Shown here piece by piece: positions 1 to 8,568 of a stretch of 62,279 bases of DNA. The stretch is from Curvibacter gracilis ATCC BAA-807 (GTDB taxonomy: Bacteria; Pseudomonadota; Gammaproteobacteria; Burkholderiales; Burkholderiaceae_C), in assembly GCF_000518645.1 (NCBI RefSeq), contig NZ_JADZ01000033.1:1-62279 (forward strand), read 5' to 3'. The notes under the pieces were generated by a model. That model had not been told where the DNA came from. It made no database searches and saw nothing but the letters and a program-made list of their open reading frames with translations. Within the stretch, counting starts at the first letter, position 1. Each line of letters starts with the position of its first letter. The position numbers were made by a program, and so were the translations under genes.

Positions 1-38
1 TAAGGATCCAACTACTCAGAATTTCTTCTTTTCGCAAA

Positions 39-58
39 CTTCGCTGCGATCAGCGAAG
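39..58. other. Perfect 8-bp hairpin near the left edge
   Basis: CTTCGCTG and CAGCGAAG are perfect inverted repeats around a CGAT loop. The hairpin lies just downstream, on the minus strand, of a promoter-like pair at 65-94, so it would sit at the start of a leftward transcript, as leader hairpins often do. There is no T run on either strand, so it is not a typical intrinsic terminator. Confidence 0.4.
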
Positions 59-64
59 CCCTCT

Positions 65-189
65 ATCTTAGCACAGTTTTTAAGTAACTGGCAAAACTTT
101 TTTTCTTTTCTGCTTCAGCAACACCACCAACTTGGCAGCACCGCTTTCTGCAGAGCCTCGAATTATACATCGCTTTTTACAGCAGCAAA
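65..189 (-). promoter_or_regulatory. Tandem sigma70-like promoters reading out of the left edge
   Basis: On the minus strand a -35 TTGCCA (89-94) and a -10 TAAGAT (65-70) are separated by 18 bases. Further upstream is a TATAAT (162-167) with a weaker TTTGCT (184-189) at 16 bases. The whole stretch 1-430 is AT-rich and holds no credible gene. Tandem promoters followed by a leader hairpin resemble the upstream region of rRNA operons in Burkholderiales, but the gene they would drive lies outside the window, so this identity is a guess. Confidence 0.35.
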
Positions 190-430
190 CTCAAAACCAG
201 AAAACTTCTCAAACCACTCACAACCACCACCCCAACCAGGCACCAGAGGCTTTCCACCTCCGACACCCGTAGAGCACTGTTCTGTGCAGCCGAGCCAGCT
301 AGTATACACAGAGAAACGCGACGGAAAGATGAAACGGCGCAGAATTCATTAATGACCAAGTTACTGATTTGGGTATTGGGTATCAAATTCAACCGAATCC
401 AGAAGCGCACCCACGTCAAAGTCTCTTCGC

Positions 431-976
431 TCAGATGGCTTTCTGTACCAACCAGCCTTTGAAGAGATAGGGCAAGCGCGGGCCCTGGCTATCGCTGACG
501 CCGCCCTTTTCCTCGACGCTGATCGCGAGCTCGGTCACCCCACTCAAGTCGTCGATCTTGGCCGGCAGTTGGAGTGTTTTGTACCGACTCAGCACCAGTC
601 CCAATGAGCGAGGGGGCTGACTCCCACCACTCAACGCCCAGACCTGCATGCTGTCTTCGGGCCCCTCGGCCACGTTGTTCAGCCGTTGAAGCTGCAAAAC
701 GCCTGCAGTTGGATCAAATGTGATCAACAACGCCGCTTGCTGCTTGTCGTCTAACAGCACCGAGACATACCTGACTTGCGGAAGTACTTGCAGCTTGGCT
801 TGAAGGTGCCCGATCTGAGCTTTCAACTGCTCGTACATGCTTGCGCTGGCTGCCCAGCCGACCAAGAGCGCAACCATCAAAGCGACGGCGACAAGACGCC
901 ACCATGAGCTCACGGTCCGGCCGGTGGCATAGGGCTGGGTTGACACTTGAGTGTCAGAAGGAGAAGTGTCGACCAT
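431..976 (-). CDS. Orphan RskA-type anti-sigma factor domain protein
   Basis: This is a single-pass membrane protein of about 181 residues. It has a short N-terminal tail, one hydrophobic segment (about residues 25-45), a short coiled stretch, and a C-terminal domain with the signatures of the anti-sigma-K (RskA) family, notably MQVWAL and LAISVEEKGG. In this family the C-terminal domain is extracytoplasmic and an N-terminal cytoplasmic domain of about 100 residues binds the sigma factor; here that domain is essentially missing and no sigma-factor gene is adjacent. The ATG at 976 is used here; an in-frame TTG at 991 would add five residues. Neither start has a strong ribosome site. It may be a remnant or may have a different role. 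Confidence 0.65.
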   Translation of the reverse strand: MVDTSPSDTQVSTQPYATGRTVSSWWRLVAVALMVALLVGWAASASMYEQLKAQIGHLQAKLQVLPQVRYVSVLLDDKQQAALLITFDPTAGVLQLQRLNNVAEGPEDSMQVWALSGGSQPPRSLGLVLSRYKTLQLPAKIDDLSGVTELAISVEEKGGVSDSQGPRLPYLFKGWLVQKAI

Positions 977-1317
977 GTTTTCAGCATTCAAAAGAGGGGG
1001 GGCACAGGCGCCATAAGGTGAAAGTATGCATCGTCGCGCTGGCTTCCCCAGCCGGAGACTTTGAATGATGGATCAAGCCTGCACTGCTGCCATCCAGCCC
1101 ATCAATGACAGCGACATGGGTTTGGACGGGCACTCGGCTCAGATCATGAGAAAGATCTGTCCGCGCTCAACGCCCCTGAGTTCGTCTCAAATTTGCATCA
1201 AGCCCTGCAATAGGGTGTCCATGGTCATCGCACCCTCACGCAGCGGTGATATAAAAATGTCAATCTTTCAGAATGAAATCGGGGCAACCCCGTTTCGCCT
1301 TGCGCCTTCAATTTTCA

Positions 1318-1497
1318 ATGCCACCAGATACCCTCCCCTCGCGTTTACAAGACGACAGCTCACACAGCTCAACTGTTTCTCAGAACTCTCGGCACGCCAC
1401 GGCTGGCGATCTTTTCTTCATCCTTTTGTTGATCGCTGTTGTGCTCGCCATCATCGGCATGGTCTGCTTTGGGGTGTATACCAAGATGATGGCCTGA
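1318..1497 (+). CDS. Possible small single-pass membrane protein
   Basis: This 59-residue frame has a polar Ser/Thr/Asp-rich N-terminal half and a convincing C-terminal membrane helix (FFILLLIAVVLAIIGMVCFG). I recognise no family. An in-frame ATG at 1273 would lengthen it by 15 residues; no clear ribosome site precedes either. It lies in a gene-poor interval (977-1739) where I see nothing else except the parS-like palindrome at 1580. Confidence 0.3.
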   Translation: MPPDTLPSRLQDDSSHSSTVSQNSRHATAGDLFFILLLIAVVLAIIGMVCFGVYTKMMA

Positions 1498-1579
1498 TCT
1501 TCGGGAGTCCCTGGTTGCTTTTCACCCCGCCATGGGTGGAGGGCTTGTTAGCGCATGTGCGCTACCGTGCTCGATGATC

Positions 1580-1593
1580 TTTCACGCGTGAAT
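1580..1593. promoter_or_regulatory. parS-like palindrome, outlying copy
   Basis: It contains the perfect 12-bp palindrome TTCACGCGTGAA, the core of the 14-bp sites next to parA at 8238 and 8555. Only the outer left base differs (T for A). Its position about 6.6 kb from parA, on the other side of the origin, suggests a scattered set of ParB sites around the replication region. Confidence 0.5.
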
Positions 1594-1739
1594 ATTTCAA
1601 GGCAGATTGGACCCGACAACTCCAGCTTGCTCGTTATGCTGATGTCCAGCGAGGGCACGCAAGAGGCTAGGTGCGGGGGAACCATTGGAATCCAGTGGCT
1701 GATCCACGTTTTCTCAATCAAGTCTGAAAGAACAGTGGC

Positions 1740-2768
1740 ATGGACCTAGATGGCACCGTGGAACATGGTGATGGGTCATCAAATCGAATGGCAGGCGACG
1801 CGATCTTTTCCATTTGGCTCGCGCATCGTCAGGCAGACCCTTACGACCCAGTCTGTGCCGCAGCCACCAGACGTCTGTACGGCAGCATTTGGAAGTTGTG
1901 GCTCTCCCACTTACACCGCCGAGGCGTGCTCTGGATGGATGCCAGCGCAGTTGACGTGTCCCAATTTCTGAAACAACTCAAAGCACGTCGAGCGAAAGCC
2001 AGTGACGGGACGATCAGATCGGTGAGTGAGGTATCGCAGAAACGGTACTGGCAATTGCTCCACTGGGTCTACGGGTACGCATTCGATTTAAAGCTGAGCC
2101 AGAACTTACCGACCGGTGAGTTGCACGGCATTGACCGCCCTCGCAAGCTGAACGATGACCCCACTGTGTTGGATCCTGCATTGTGGCGCGTGCTGCCTCA
2201 GGCCTTCCCTCGCGCTGAATCCTGCGACTGTTACGGCATTCGCGATCTGGTCATTTTGAAGCTTCTGTATGAGCATGGGCTGACCAGCGAGGAAGTGCGC
2301 GGAATGCGGACAGAGGACCTGATATGGGATGACCCGAAACTAACCGACACAACGAAAGACAGTGTGCCTCGATTGGTAGGTGCCCATATTCAAGGGTCCA
2401 GGTCATGTCAGGAACGATTGATCTCGTTTTCGATGCCCTTGAGTAAAAGCATGGAAGATTGGCTCGATTTCAGGGCGTCGCAGGCCAAATACTCCAAAAA
2501 GGAGTGGGTTTTTTTATCAGACCGCTCAAATCAAATATCAATTCGCATTCTTTTTCACCTGGTCAGTCGAACCATTGTGACCGCTGCACGAGAAGCGAAT
2601 CTGCCTCTACCCCTGCGTTGCGGGCCACAAGTCATTCGCAACACGGTGATCAGGGAGAAATTGGATCAGCAATGGCCCCTGGAGAAGATCATGGCCTTTG
2701 CAGGCTTGAAAAATCGCGAGAGCGTGTGGCGCCACGCCAGGTGGAAACCGGGTCAAGGATTTGCATAG
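1740..2768 (+). CDS. Degenerate tyrosine recombinase-like protein
   Basis: This 342-residue protein has the two-domain layout of phage integrase/XerC proteins: an N-terminal SAM-like core-binding domain (about 20-120) and a C-terminal catalytic-type domain (about 140-335). The catalytic residues are largely gone. The first Arg, expected after the GL of LLYEHGLTSEE, is Thr182; the HxxR box reads QVIR, so only Arg300 is kept; the later His and the Tyr are replaced in AGLKNRESVWRHARW. The reading frame is intact and of normal length, so this does not look like random decay. It sits convergent to rep. It may be a DNA-binding protein derived from a recombinase and used in replicon maintenance; that role is inference. 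Confidence 0.75.
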   Translation: MDLDGTVEHGDGSSNRMAGDAIFSIWLAHRQADPYDPVCAAATRRLYGSIWKLWLSHLHRRGVLWMDASAVDVSQFLKQLKARRAKASDGTIRSVSEVSQKRYWQLLHWVYGYAFDLKLSQNLPTGELHGIDRPRKLNDDPTVLDPALWRVLPQAFPRAESCDCYGIRDLVILKLLYEHGLTSEEVRGMRTEDLIWDDPKLTDTTKDSVPRLVGAHIQGSRSCQERLISFSMPLSKSMEDWLDFRASQAKYSKKEWVFLSDRSNQISIRILFHLVSRTIVTAAREANLPLPLRCGPQVIRNTVIREKLDQQWPLEKIMAFAGLKNRESVWRHARWKPGQGFA

Positions 2769-2873
2769 ACCCGCGGAGCCGCATGGGGCTCGTCGCTCAG
2801 AGCCAGAGATTCAAATCCATGAGCTGTGAGCGCTCATGACCCGCGAAAAGCACTGGCGTCGTGCCATTTCTTG

Positions 2874-4316
2874 TCACGCTTTGGCCCCAGAAGAGGCTTG
2901 TAAAAAGTCGGAAATCGCTTGGTCATCAGGTTCGCCCCAAAGTCGAACGGCGAGCCAATCGTAGAAATGAACCTGGACAATCTTGGCTTCCAGGCCTTTT
3001 CTCCTGGCGGTTGAAGCAAGTGTTTTGTTCCCGAATGAATCCATCTGGTTCAGGTATTCGTGCCAGATGTTGTCGCTCTCACGCCGAGTCATCTCCAGGA
3101 ACAGATTTTGGGCTTCTGTGCGTCGATGGGAGATCAGCTCCAACCGTGCCCGCTTGGTGTCCCTTTCCACTTGGGCTTGATTCGGTTTGGCTGGTGCTTG
3201 AGTCGAGGTCGTTTGTTCCTCAAAGACCATGCCATCGGCGTAGTTGTTCTTGATGGCCGCTTTGAGATAAGCCGTTGGGTTGCGCAATGCGGCTGACTCG
3301 GACACCGCTGCACTTCGTTGCTTCACGTAGGCCACGTTGGCCATCACCCGTTCAGAGCCATAGGTCGTGACGATGGAAATAGCCTCTGTGGCCTTCAAAC
3401 CAAGCGCACGCAATTCGGCTTCGGCCAATTTGATCGCCTCTTTTGCCGCATCTCCCAGCAGCAGAGGAAGAACTTCGACCGTCTTTGGCTCGATCCGGAA
3501 TTGAATCTCGACTACGACTCTGCCTTCCTTGTGTTCAATCAGTTCAAGGTTCAAGTGTGTCAGCCGGTTGACTTCCTCGATCGCTGGCAGCAGCGTGTCT
3601 CGCTTGAAGTACTTGTACTCAAATGCCGCCCCGTGCCCCTGAGGTTTGACACGCAGGTACATGTCCCACTCTTCGGGAGGTTTTCTGAAGGTCAGTTTGG
3701 AGGGGTTGGTCTCGTAGGCTACAGCGATCCGATAAAGATTCAGCGCTGATTGATTTTTCAACTCACGCGCCATGATGAGGTTCAGTTCCGAAAACTGTTC
3801 AAGTTCTCGAACGCCGCGACTGATGTCTGGCGGGAGGCTGACCTCCACAATGTTCTGTGAGGGGCTTCGGATGATCTTTGCTTGGGAAAGCAGGCTGCTG
3901 ACCGTCCATTGAGTCCCGCCCGAGTTGACTTCGTTCCACTCAACCTGCACGGCGTTGAGTGATCTCAGCGTGGATTTGAGACGTTCGTAATTGCTCTTGT
4001 CACCCAGGAAATCCATCAAGACCGGCATGGGGATCTTGTAGGTGTCGGCCTTGGGCTGTTGCTGGATCTCCCGCACGATTTTTAGCCAGGTCAACATCAT
4101 TTGGCGCGTGATGGCGCCATTCATCGGCTTGAGCGCGATGCTCGGCATCGGTTGTTGAACCACCTGCGCGACCGCCGTGGCACCTTTGCGCGCCGCCTGT
4201 TGCGCAGGGCTGTCTTGCGGGCCCTCGTCGATGAACCCATCAGGGTGGGCAGGAAGGTCCTGTTCGTCGAACAGACTTTCAGAGGGTGTTTCAGAGCGCT
4301 TGCGTCGCGTGGCCAT
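2874..4316 (-). CDS. Rep_3-family replication initiator protein
   Basis: This 480-residue protein resembles iteron-binding initiators of the Rep_3/RepB superfamily found on Burkholderiales megaplasmids and secondary chromosomes. These proteins use two winged-helix domains to bind iterons and open the origin. Here the conserved part spans roughly residues 65-290, including LTWLKIVREI, the YKIPMPVLMDFLG segment and the NLYRIAVAYE region. The N terminus is charged and probably disordered. The C-terminal extension (about 370-480) is long and basic. Its 5' side faces the iteron array at 4462-5761, as expected for an iteron-controlled origin. An inverted GGTGAAA repeat overlaps its leader and may be an autoregulatory operator. 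Confidence 0.85.
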   Translation of the reverse strand: MATRRKRSETPSESLFDEQDLPAHPDGFIDEGPQDSPAQQAARKGATAVAQVVQQPMPSIALKPMNGAITRQMMLTWLKIVREIQQQPKADTYKIPMPVLMDFLGDKSNYERLKSTLRSLNAVQVEWNEVNSGGTQWTVSSLLSQAKIIRSPSQNIVEVSLPPDISRGVRELEQFSELNLIMARELKNQSALNLYRIAVAYETNPSKLTFRKPPEEWDMYLRVKPQGHGAAFEYKYFKRDTLLPAIEEVNRLTHLNLELIEHKEGRVVVEIQFRIEPKTVEVLPLLLGDAAKEAIKLAEAELRALGLKATEAISIVTTYGSERVMANVAYVKQRSAAVSESAALRNPTAYLKAAIKNNYADGMVFEEQTTSTQAPAKPNQAQVERDTKRARLELISHRRTEAQNLFLEMTRRESDNIWHEYLNQMDSFGNKTLASTARRKGLEAKIVQVHFYDWLAVRLWGEPDDQAISDFLQASSGAKA

Positions 4317-4347
4317 GGTGAAAGTTTACCACTTGTATTTTTTCACC
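4317..4347. promoter_or_regulatory. Inverted half-iteron repeat in the rep leader, putative operator
   Basis: GGTGAAA (4317-4323) and TTTCACC (4341-4347) form a perfect inverted repeat with 17 bases between, directly in front of the rep start codon. GGTGA is also the left end of the iteron consensus. Rep_3-type initiators commonly repress their own gene by binding inverted half-iterons as dimers, so autoregulation is a reasonable inference. Confidence 0.5.
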
Positions 4348-4461
4348 TGAGACAAGCGCGGCGACACCCCTTGTAGAGTGTTTAGAAGATAACACTTGAA
4401 TACTTAGAGAAGACATAGAGATTGGCGAAATCGTTGTCTGGCGCGGGTTTCAAGGCATCGA

Positions 4462-5761
4462 GGTGAGTTTTTTGTTGGGATGCAGTGAGACTTTTGTTGT
4501 GGCAAGGTGAGTGGATTGTTGTGCGCTTCGCACTTTAGGTGAGGTGCTTGTTGTGCTTAGGTGAGTGAGTTGTTGGGTTTGATGCACCTCAGGTGAGGGT
4601 TTTGTTGGGTCGCTTTTTTTCGACTTTTTTCGTCGTTGGCGATGCAATGTGCACCGCCTGGCGCCTTCTCGCAAGCCTCTGGCCTGCTGTGCAGCAAGAA
4701 CGCAGGTCCATTTTTTGGTTCTACCTGTCTGAATGCGTTCAAGGTGAGCTTTTTGTTGGGGTCGGGCTGTGGATGAGTCGAACCGAAGGTGAGAGATTTG
4801 TTGGGGGGCTTGGTTGGCTGCTGCCTGATGGGTGAGAGTTTTGTTGGGGGATCGCCGATCCGGTCTTGCACCGTTTTGGGTGAGAACTTTGTTGGGGTCG
4901 GAAGTTGATGGCCTGATTTTTGAGGGTGAGAGATTTGTTGGGGCGGTCCAGCCTTGGCTCATCGATCCTGATGGTGAGAGTTTTGTTGGGGTTGATCGAG
5001 GAGGTCATTTCGAGATTGCTGGCCGTGCCCAACAAAATTCTCACCTTTTGCCACCGCGGCACCCAAGCGACCCCAACAAAAATCTCACCTGAGACTTCCA
5101 AGTGAGCAAATGCAGGGCGGTTTTGCCCAACAAAGTTCTCACCTTTGGGTGTTCAAAGTAGCTGCCCGATGATTGCGGCCCCCAACAAAGTTCTCACCTG
5201 ATGGCCCACATTTCTGTGTTTGATGCCGTATCCGGATGCCCTCTTGGCCTGTCGTGATGTCCCCCAACATTTTTCTCACCCATTGCACATAGGTGAGAGA
5301 GTTGTTGGGGTGTTTTTCGTGAAATGTAAGTACCTGCTTCTATTGAGAGCCTTTCAAAACAATATTTCATGTCTAGAAGACTGAAAGGTGAGATTTTTTT
5401 TGGGGTGTGCACCTAACTCAGCCGCGAAGCCCCAACAAAAGACTCACCTTGCGCACATGGACGCCTCATGGCGGTAGGCGTCGGTTCTTCCATTTCGGGA
5501 CGGAAGCACATCAGCCTCACCTGGTTTTCAGGTTGGGTGTTCTAAGGTGAGTCAATTGTTGGGGGTCACCCTGTTCAAAATGATCAATGGGGCCGCATTG
5601 GTCCTCGACTTGGGTGGCATGTAGGGCCTCCAAGGCCAATAGGTGAGCTTTTTGTTGGGGTCAAGAATGGGTGTCCGCTCGATGTTTGCGCAAGCGTCTC
5701 ACCTTTCGCGGTACCACCAGAATCCGGTTCAGGTCTGAACAAGGTGAGAGTTTTGTTGGGG
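4462..5761. repeat. Replication origin with about 23 iterons
   Basis: A motif close to GGTGAGANNTTTGTTGGGG recurs about 23 times. Plus-strand copies start near 4462, 4485, 4506, 4538, 4560, 4592, 4743, 4788, 4831, 4879, 4925, 4973, 5292, 5387, 5546, 5642 and 5743. Minus-strand copies lie at 5028-5045, 5071-5089, 5126-5143, 5180-5198, 5261-5280 and 5430-5448. The first six are more divergent and closely packed. Spacing is irregular, which excludes a CRISPR array. The copy at 5387 has a T for the usual G in the TTTGTTGGGG half. The AT-rich stretch 5320-5400 is a possible unwinding element. No protein-coding gene is supported here. Confidence 0.85.
4768..4776 (-). promoter_or_regulatory. Candidate DnaA box inside the iteron field
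   Basis: TGTGGATGA reads as TCATCCACA on the minus strand, one mismatch from the consensus TTATCCACA. Iteron origins usually carry at least one DnaA box. A nine-base match with a mismatch is weak evidence on its own. Confidence 0.3.
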
Positions 5762-6483
5762 GGTGACGGTGTCCATGCCTATCAATGAGCTTTGCTGCAG
5801 TTGTGGCTTCAGTGGCACATGGGACCGGCTGCAGGCTGATTTCGGGGGGGCAATGCCGGTGTGAGCGGGTGTCGGAGAACAGCGGGTTCAAGCGGCAGTT
5901 GGTCGATACACAGTTGGATTCGCCGGCTCAAAAGCGTTTCGGAGGTAAATCGCTAGCCTGCAGGGCGAGCTTGAGGTGGTTGAGTGAATGGTGAGTGATC
6001 CCCATTTGTCTGAACATCGTGTGTGCCAGCTTGTGGGAGCCATCTGGGACTGCTACCGCCTTCCGTCACTGGCCGATCAGGCCACCGTGCCACGGCACGA
6101 GAAGATCGTGCAGATGACCCATGTACGTTGTAGCCCTGGTTGCCCGCGTATTCACGACGTATTGAGCCTGCAGTCTTCTTATATCAAGCACCTGCGGGTG
6201 TTCCTGTCTATGCCGACGACAAGCCAAGCCGGCTGTGCGCATGCGCAAACAGGGCAGGCGGTCCATGAACGAGCGGTTGCCGCTGAACGTGTTGTCGAGC
6301 GAGGTCGTCAATGTGCAGGCGATCTGGCTCATCACCTGCCAACCCCCAATCAATCGGAATCACCTTGATCTTGCAGATCGGCGTTGAAGTGGGTCGTCTG
6401 GAGACCGGGTTGCTTGGCAGTGCCAGTGGTGGTCACTGGCGCGCTGGGGCATTGCACCTCAGCGCATCGGTTCAGTTTGCTGC
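5762..6483. other. Gene-empty stretch between origin and parB
   Basis: About 720 bases lie between the last iteron and the 3' end of parB. Several short frames exist on both strands, none with a recognisable domain or a good ribosome site. I see no further iteron or parS-like palindrome here. Confidence 0.5.
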
Positions 6484-7521
6484 TCAGCCAGGCATCTCGG
6501 CGGTCGGGGCTGGGGTATTGGGTGTTTCCGCCAGATCGAATCGGCTGCGCAGTTCTGCAACAAGCGCTTCTCGGTCGGCCGTGTCGGCCAGCACGATTTC
6601 AAATGAAACCTTGCCGGAGTCCCATTCCTTCAGGTGTCCAATCTGTTGTCCATTGCGTTGAATCTTGTATTGACGGGAGATTTCCTTGCGTTTGCGCTCC
6701 CGCGGTGACTGCACTTTGGCCCTCGCCTCCTGGATTTCCTTGCGACCGGCCTCCCCGTCCTTGACCAACTTGGCCATGGCCAGCGCGCTTGGGGTATCCA
6801 CGGCCTGCTCGTACAGCACCAATTCATACAGTGCACTCATGGCGAAAGCCTTGGGGTCCTCTTTGAGGACCTCCAGCACAGGTGCAGACAAGCGAAGGAT
6901 CGCCAATGTCTTGTTCACATTGGGCTGAGATTGGCCCGTGGCTTCTGCAATCTCCGTCTCGCTGGCAAAAACGCCCTGGTCCAGCAAGGTTCGCCATGAC
7001 AGCGCGTTGTCCAGAGCGGTCTGTGTTTCCCGCTCGGCGTTTTCGCGATAGCTGTGCGAATACAACTCGCGATCGTTCAATGAGTCATAGACCATCAGGT
7101 CCATGGTTTTGGCACCGATCAGCTTCAAGGCACGAAGCCGGTAGTGTCCGGCTGCCAGCACGTAGCGCCCGCCTTGCTTGGCTGCCAGGCCAGGGATCTC
7201 TTGCCCGTGCGCGCTGATACTGGCGGCCAATTCACTGACACGTTCGGGGCGGTAGATGTGGCGTGCGTTGAAGGGGTTGACGTCGATCAGCTCAATCGCC
7301 ACCTTTTCGAAACGCGCACCTGAGGAATTTGTTGGCTGTACCTCTGGGATGGCAAGGGCCTGAAGGCTTTGCCCGACCGGGATGAACGAGGCTCGAGGGG
7401 TTTCGTCTGCAGGGTGGGTGTGCACCAGGTCCTGGGCATGACGAAGTCGGTCACCGATGGTTGGCGCACTCTTGGCGGCCAGGGCGGCGCGCGCAGCCAT
7501 ATCACCTTTTTTAATATTCAT
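6484..7521 (-). CDS. parB: ParB-family centromere-binding protein
   Basis: The 345-residue protein has the ParB N-terminal nuclease-like/CTPase domain (about 70-175), with the GERRWRA-type motif present as GHYRLRA, followed by a helix-turn-helix region (ETEIAEATGQSQPNVNKTL, about 185-205) and a C-terminal dimerisation-type region. ParB binds parS, spreads on DNA and stimulates ParA. The gene starts three bases after the parA stop codon, so the two are one operon. A second ATG at 7500 is preceded by a better ribosome site (AAGGTG) than the first, so the true protein may be seven residues shorter. Likely targets are the ATTCACGCGTGAAT palindromes near parA. Confidence 0.9.
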   Translation of the reverse strand: MNIKKGDMAARAALAAKSAPTIGDRLRHAQDLVHTHPADETPRASFIPVGQSLQALAIPEVQPTNSSGARFEKVAIELIDVNPFNARHIYRPERVSELAASISAHGQEIPGLAAKQGGRYVLAAGHYRLRALKLIGAKTMDLMVYDSLNDRELYSHSYRENAERETQTALDNALSWRTLLDQGVFASETEIAEATGQSQPNVNKTLAILRLSAPVLEVLKEDPKAFAMSALYELVLYEQAVDTPSALAMAKLVKDGEAGRKEIQEARAKVQSPRERKRKEISRQYKIQRNGQQIGHLKEWDSGKVSFEIVLADTADREALVAELRSRFDLAETPNTPAPTAEMPG

Positions 7522-7524
7522 TTT

Positions 7525-8211
7525 TTACTTAGCCTTAGATACTTTTATTTCCAACAAACCTGCTACCTCGTCGACCAAAGCATCGACTTCTGAGGCTGCC
7601 ACCGACTTGCCAAAAGAGCGAACAACGCAGCCATAGAGCTGAGATTCCGGGAAGACATTGCGCATTGCCAAGGTGGACTTCAGGATGGGGATCTGTGCGC
7701 CTGACTTGAGCGTTTGCAGGCAACTGTCAAAGATATTGCCTCGGCGCACCATGCTGAGCAAGTAAACCGCCTTCAGGTTGTCGCCACCGCGGCTGGCCCG
7801 TGCTTGACGGGCCTCCAACACCAACTCTTCTGCTTGTTTGGAAGCCCAAACATTGTCCATCACGGGCACAACAGGAATGATCGCCAAATCGGACGCCACC
7901 AATGCAGCCCATGGCACTCGAGAGCCCAGGGCGGGTGGGCAGTCAATGATGATCACGTCGTACTTCTCGGCAATGGCCGACAGCTTGTCGAGAAACGCCT
8001 CTTTCAACGGGGCCATCGACAGCACTTCCGCAGGGAAAGGGGCCTCGGTCGACGCCTGGTGAAACCACAGTGCCGCGGTGTTTTGGGGATCCATGTCGAC
8101 CACAAACACCCTCAAGCCACGCAAACCAAGGGTGCCAGCCAACTGCATGGTCGTCATGGTTTTGGCGCAGCCGCCTTTTTGATTGAAAACAGTAACGATC
8201 TTGGCTGTCAT
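7525..8211 (-). CDS. parA: ParA-family partition ATPase
   Basis: The 228-residue protein begins with a deviant Walker A motif (NQKGGCAKTMTT, in which the usual GKT reads AKT), then the FVVDMDPQ motif and the Walker B region IIIDCPPALGS. Such proteins bind the nucleoid in an ATP-dependent way and move ParB-parS complexes. The ATG at 8211 is chosen because AAGGGG lies five bases upstream; an in-frame GTG at 8217 overlaps that site. A parS-like palindrome lies 27 bases upstream, so ParB may also repress this promoter. Confidence 0.9.
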   Translation of the reverse strand: MTAKIVTVFNQKGGCAKTMTTMQLAGTLGLRGLRVFVVDMDPQNTAALWFHQASTEAPFPAEVLSMAPLKEAFLDKLSAIAEKYDVIIIDCPPALGSRVPWAALVASDLAIIPVVPVMDNVWASKQAEELVLEARQARASRGGDNLKAVYLLSMVRRGNIFDSCLQTLKSGAQIPILKSTLAMRNVFPESQLYGCVVRSFGKSVAASEVDALVDEVAGLLEIKVSKAK

Positions 8212-8237
8212 GAGCACCCCTTTTGACCTGTGCGTCT

Positions 8238-8251
8238 ATTCACGCGTGAAT
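8238..8251. promoter_or_regulatory. parS-like palindrome in the parA promoter region
   Basis: ATTCACGCGTGAAT is a perfect 14-bp palindrome just upstream of parA. Its layout resembles parS sites of Burkholderiales secondary replicons, which are also CG-centred palindromes, but the exact sequence is its own. Three related copies occur in the window. Confidence 0.7.
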
Positions 8252-8337
8252 GAAATGGCTGCTTGATTGTAGCAATGACCTTTCGTGTTAATTTTAAATT
8301 AAAGAGAAATATTCAATGAATATAGATGAGGTTGTGC

Positions 8338-8441
<104 letters not shown>

Positions 8442-8478
8442 GTGTGGGGTCTTGGGGTTCGTCGGGGTGTGTTTGGTA

Positions 8479-8492
8479 TTCACGCGCGAATG
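8479..8492. promoter_or_regulatory. parS-like site with one mismatch
   Basis: ATTCACGCGCGAAT differs from the perfect palindrome at 8238 by one base. It lies between the hexanucleotide tract and the site at 8555. Confidence 0.55.
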
Positions 8493-8554
8493 AATCGCGG
8501 GGCTAGGTTCGATGGGGCTGGCTCTGTGGTGTGTGAATTTGCTGCCCAACGGGT

Positions 8555-8568
8555 ATTCACGCGTGAAT
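8555..8568. promoter_or_regulatory. parS-like perfect palindrome
   Basis: This is a second exact copy of ATTCACGCGTGAAT. Together with the sites at 8238 and 8479 it makes a cluster of three within 330 bases upstream of parA, a plausible centromere. Confidence 0.7.

Noticed and set aside
177-419. 80-residue minus-strand frame
   Set aside because: No domain or ribosome site; it lies in AT-rich DNA with promoter-like elements.
1065-1577. 170-residue plus-strand frame
   Set aside because: Composition is not protein-like and no domain is seen; the overlapping small membrane-helix frame is slightly more credible.
2819-2837. Terminator between the recombinase-like gene and rep
   Set aside because: The ATGAGC/GCTCAT stem is short and has no T run on either strand.
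4462-5761. CRISPR array
   Set aside because: Repeats are short, diverged, irregularly spaced and in both orientations, and lie directly upstream of a Rep_3 gene; they are iterons.
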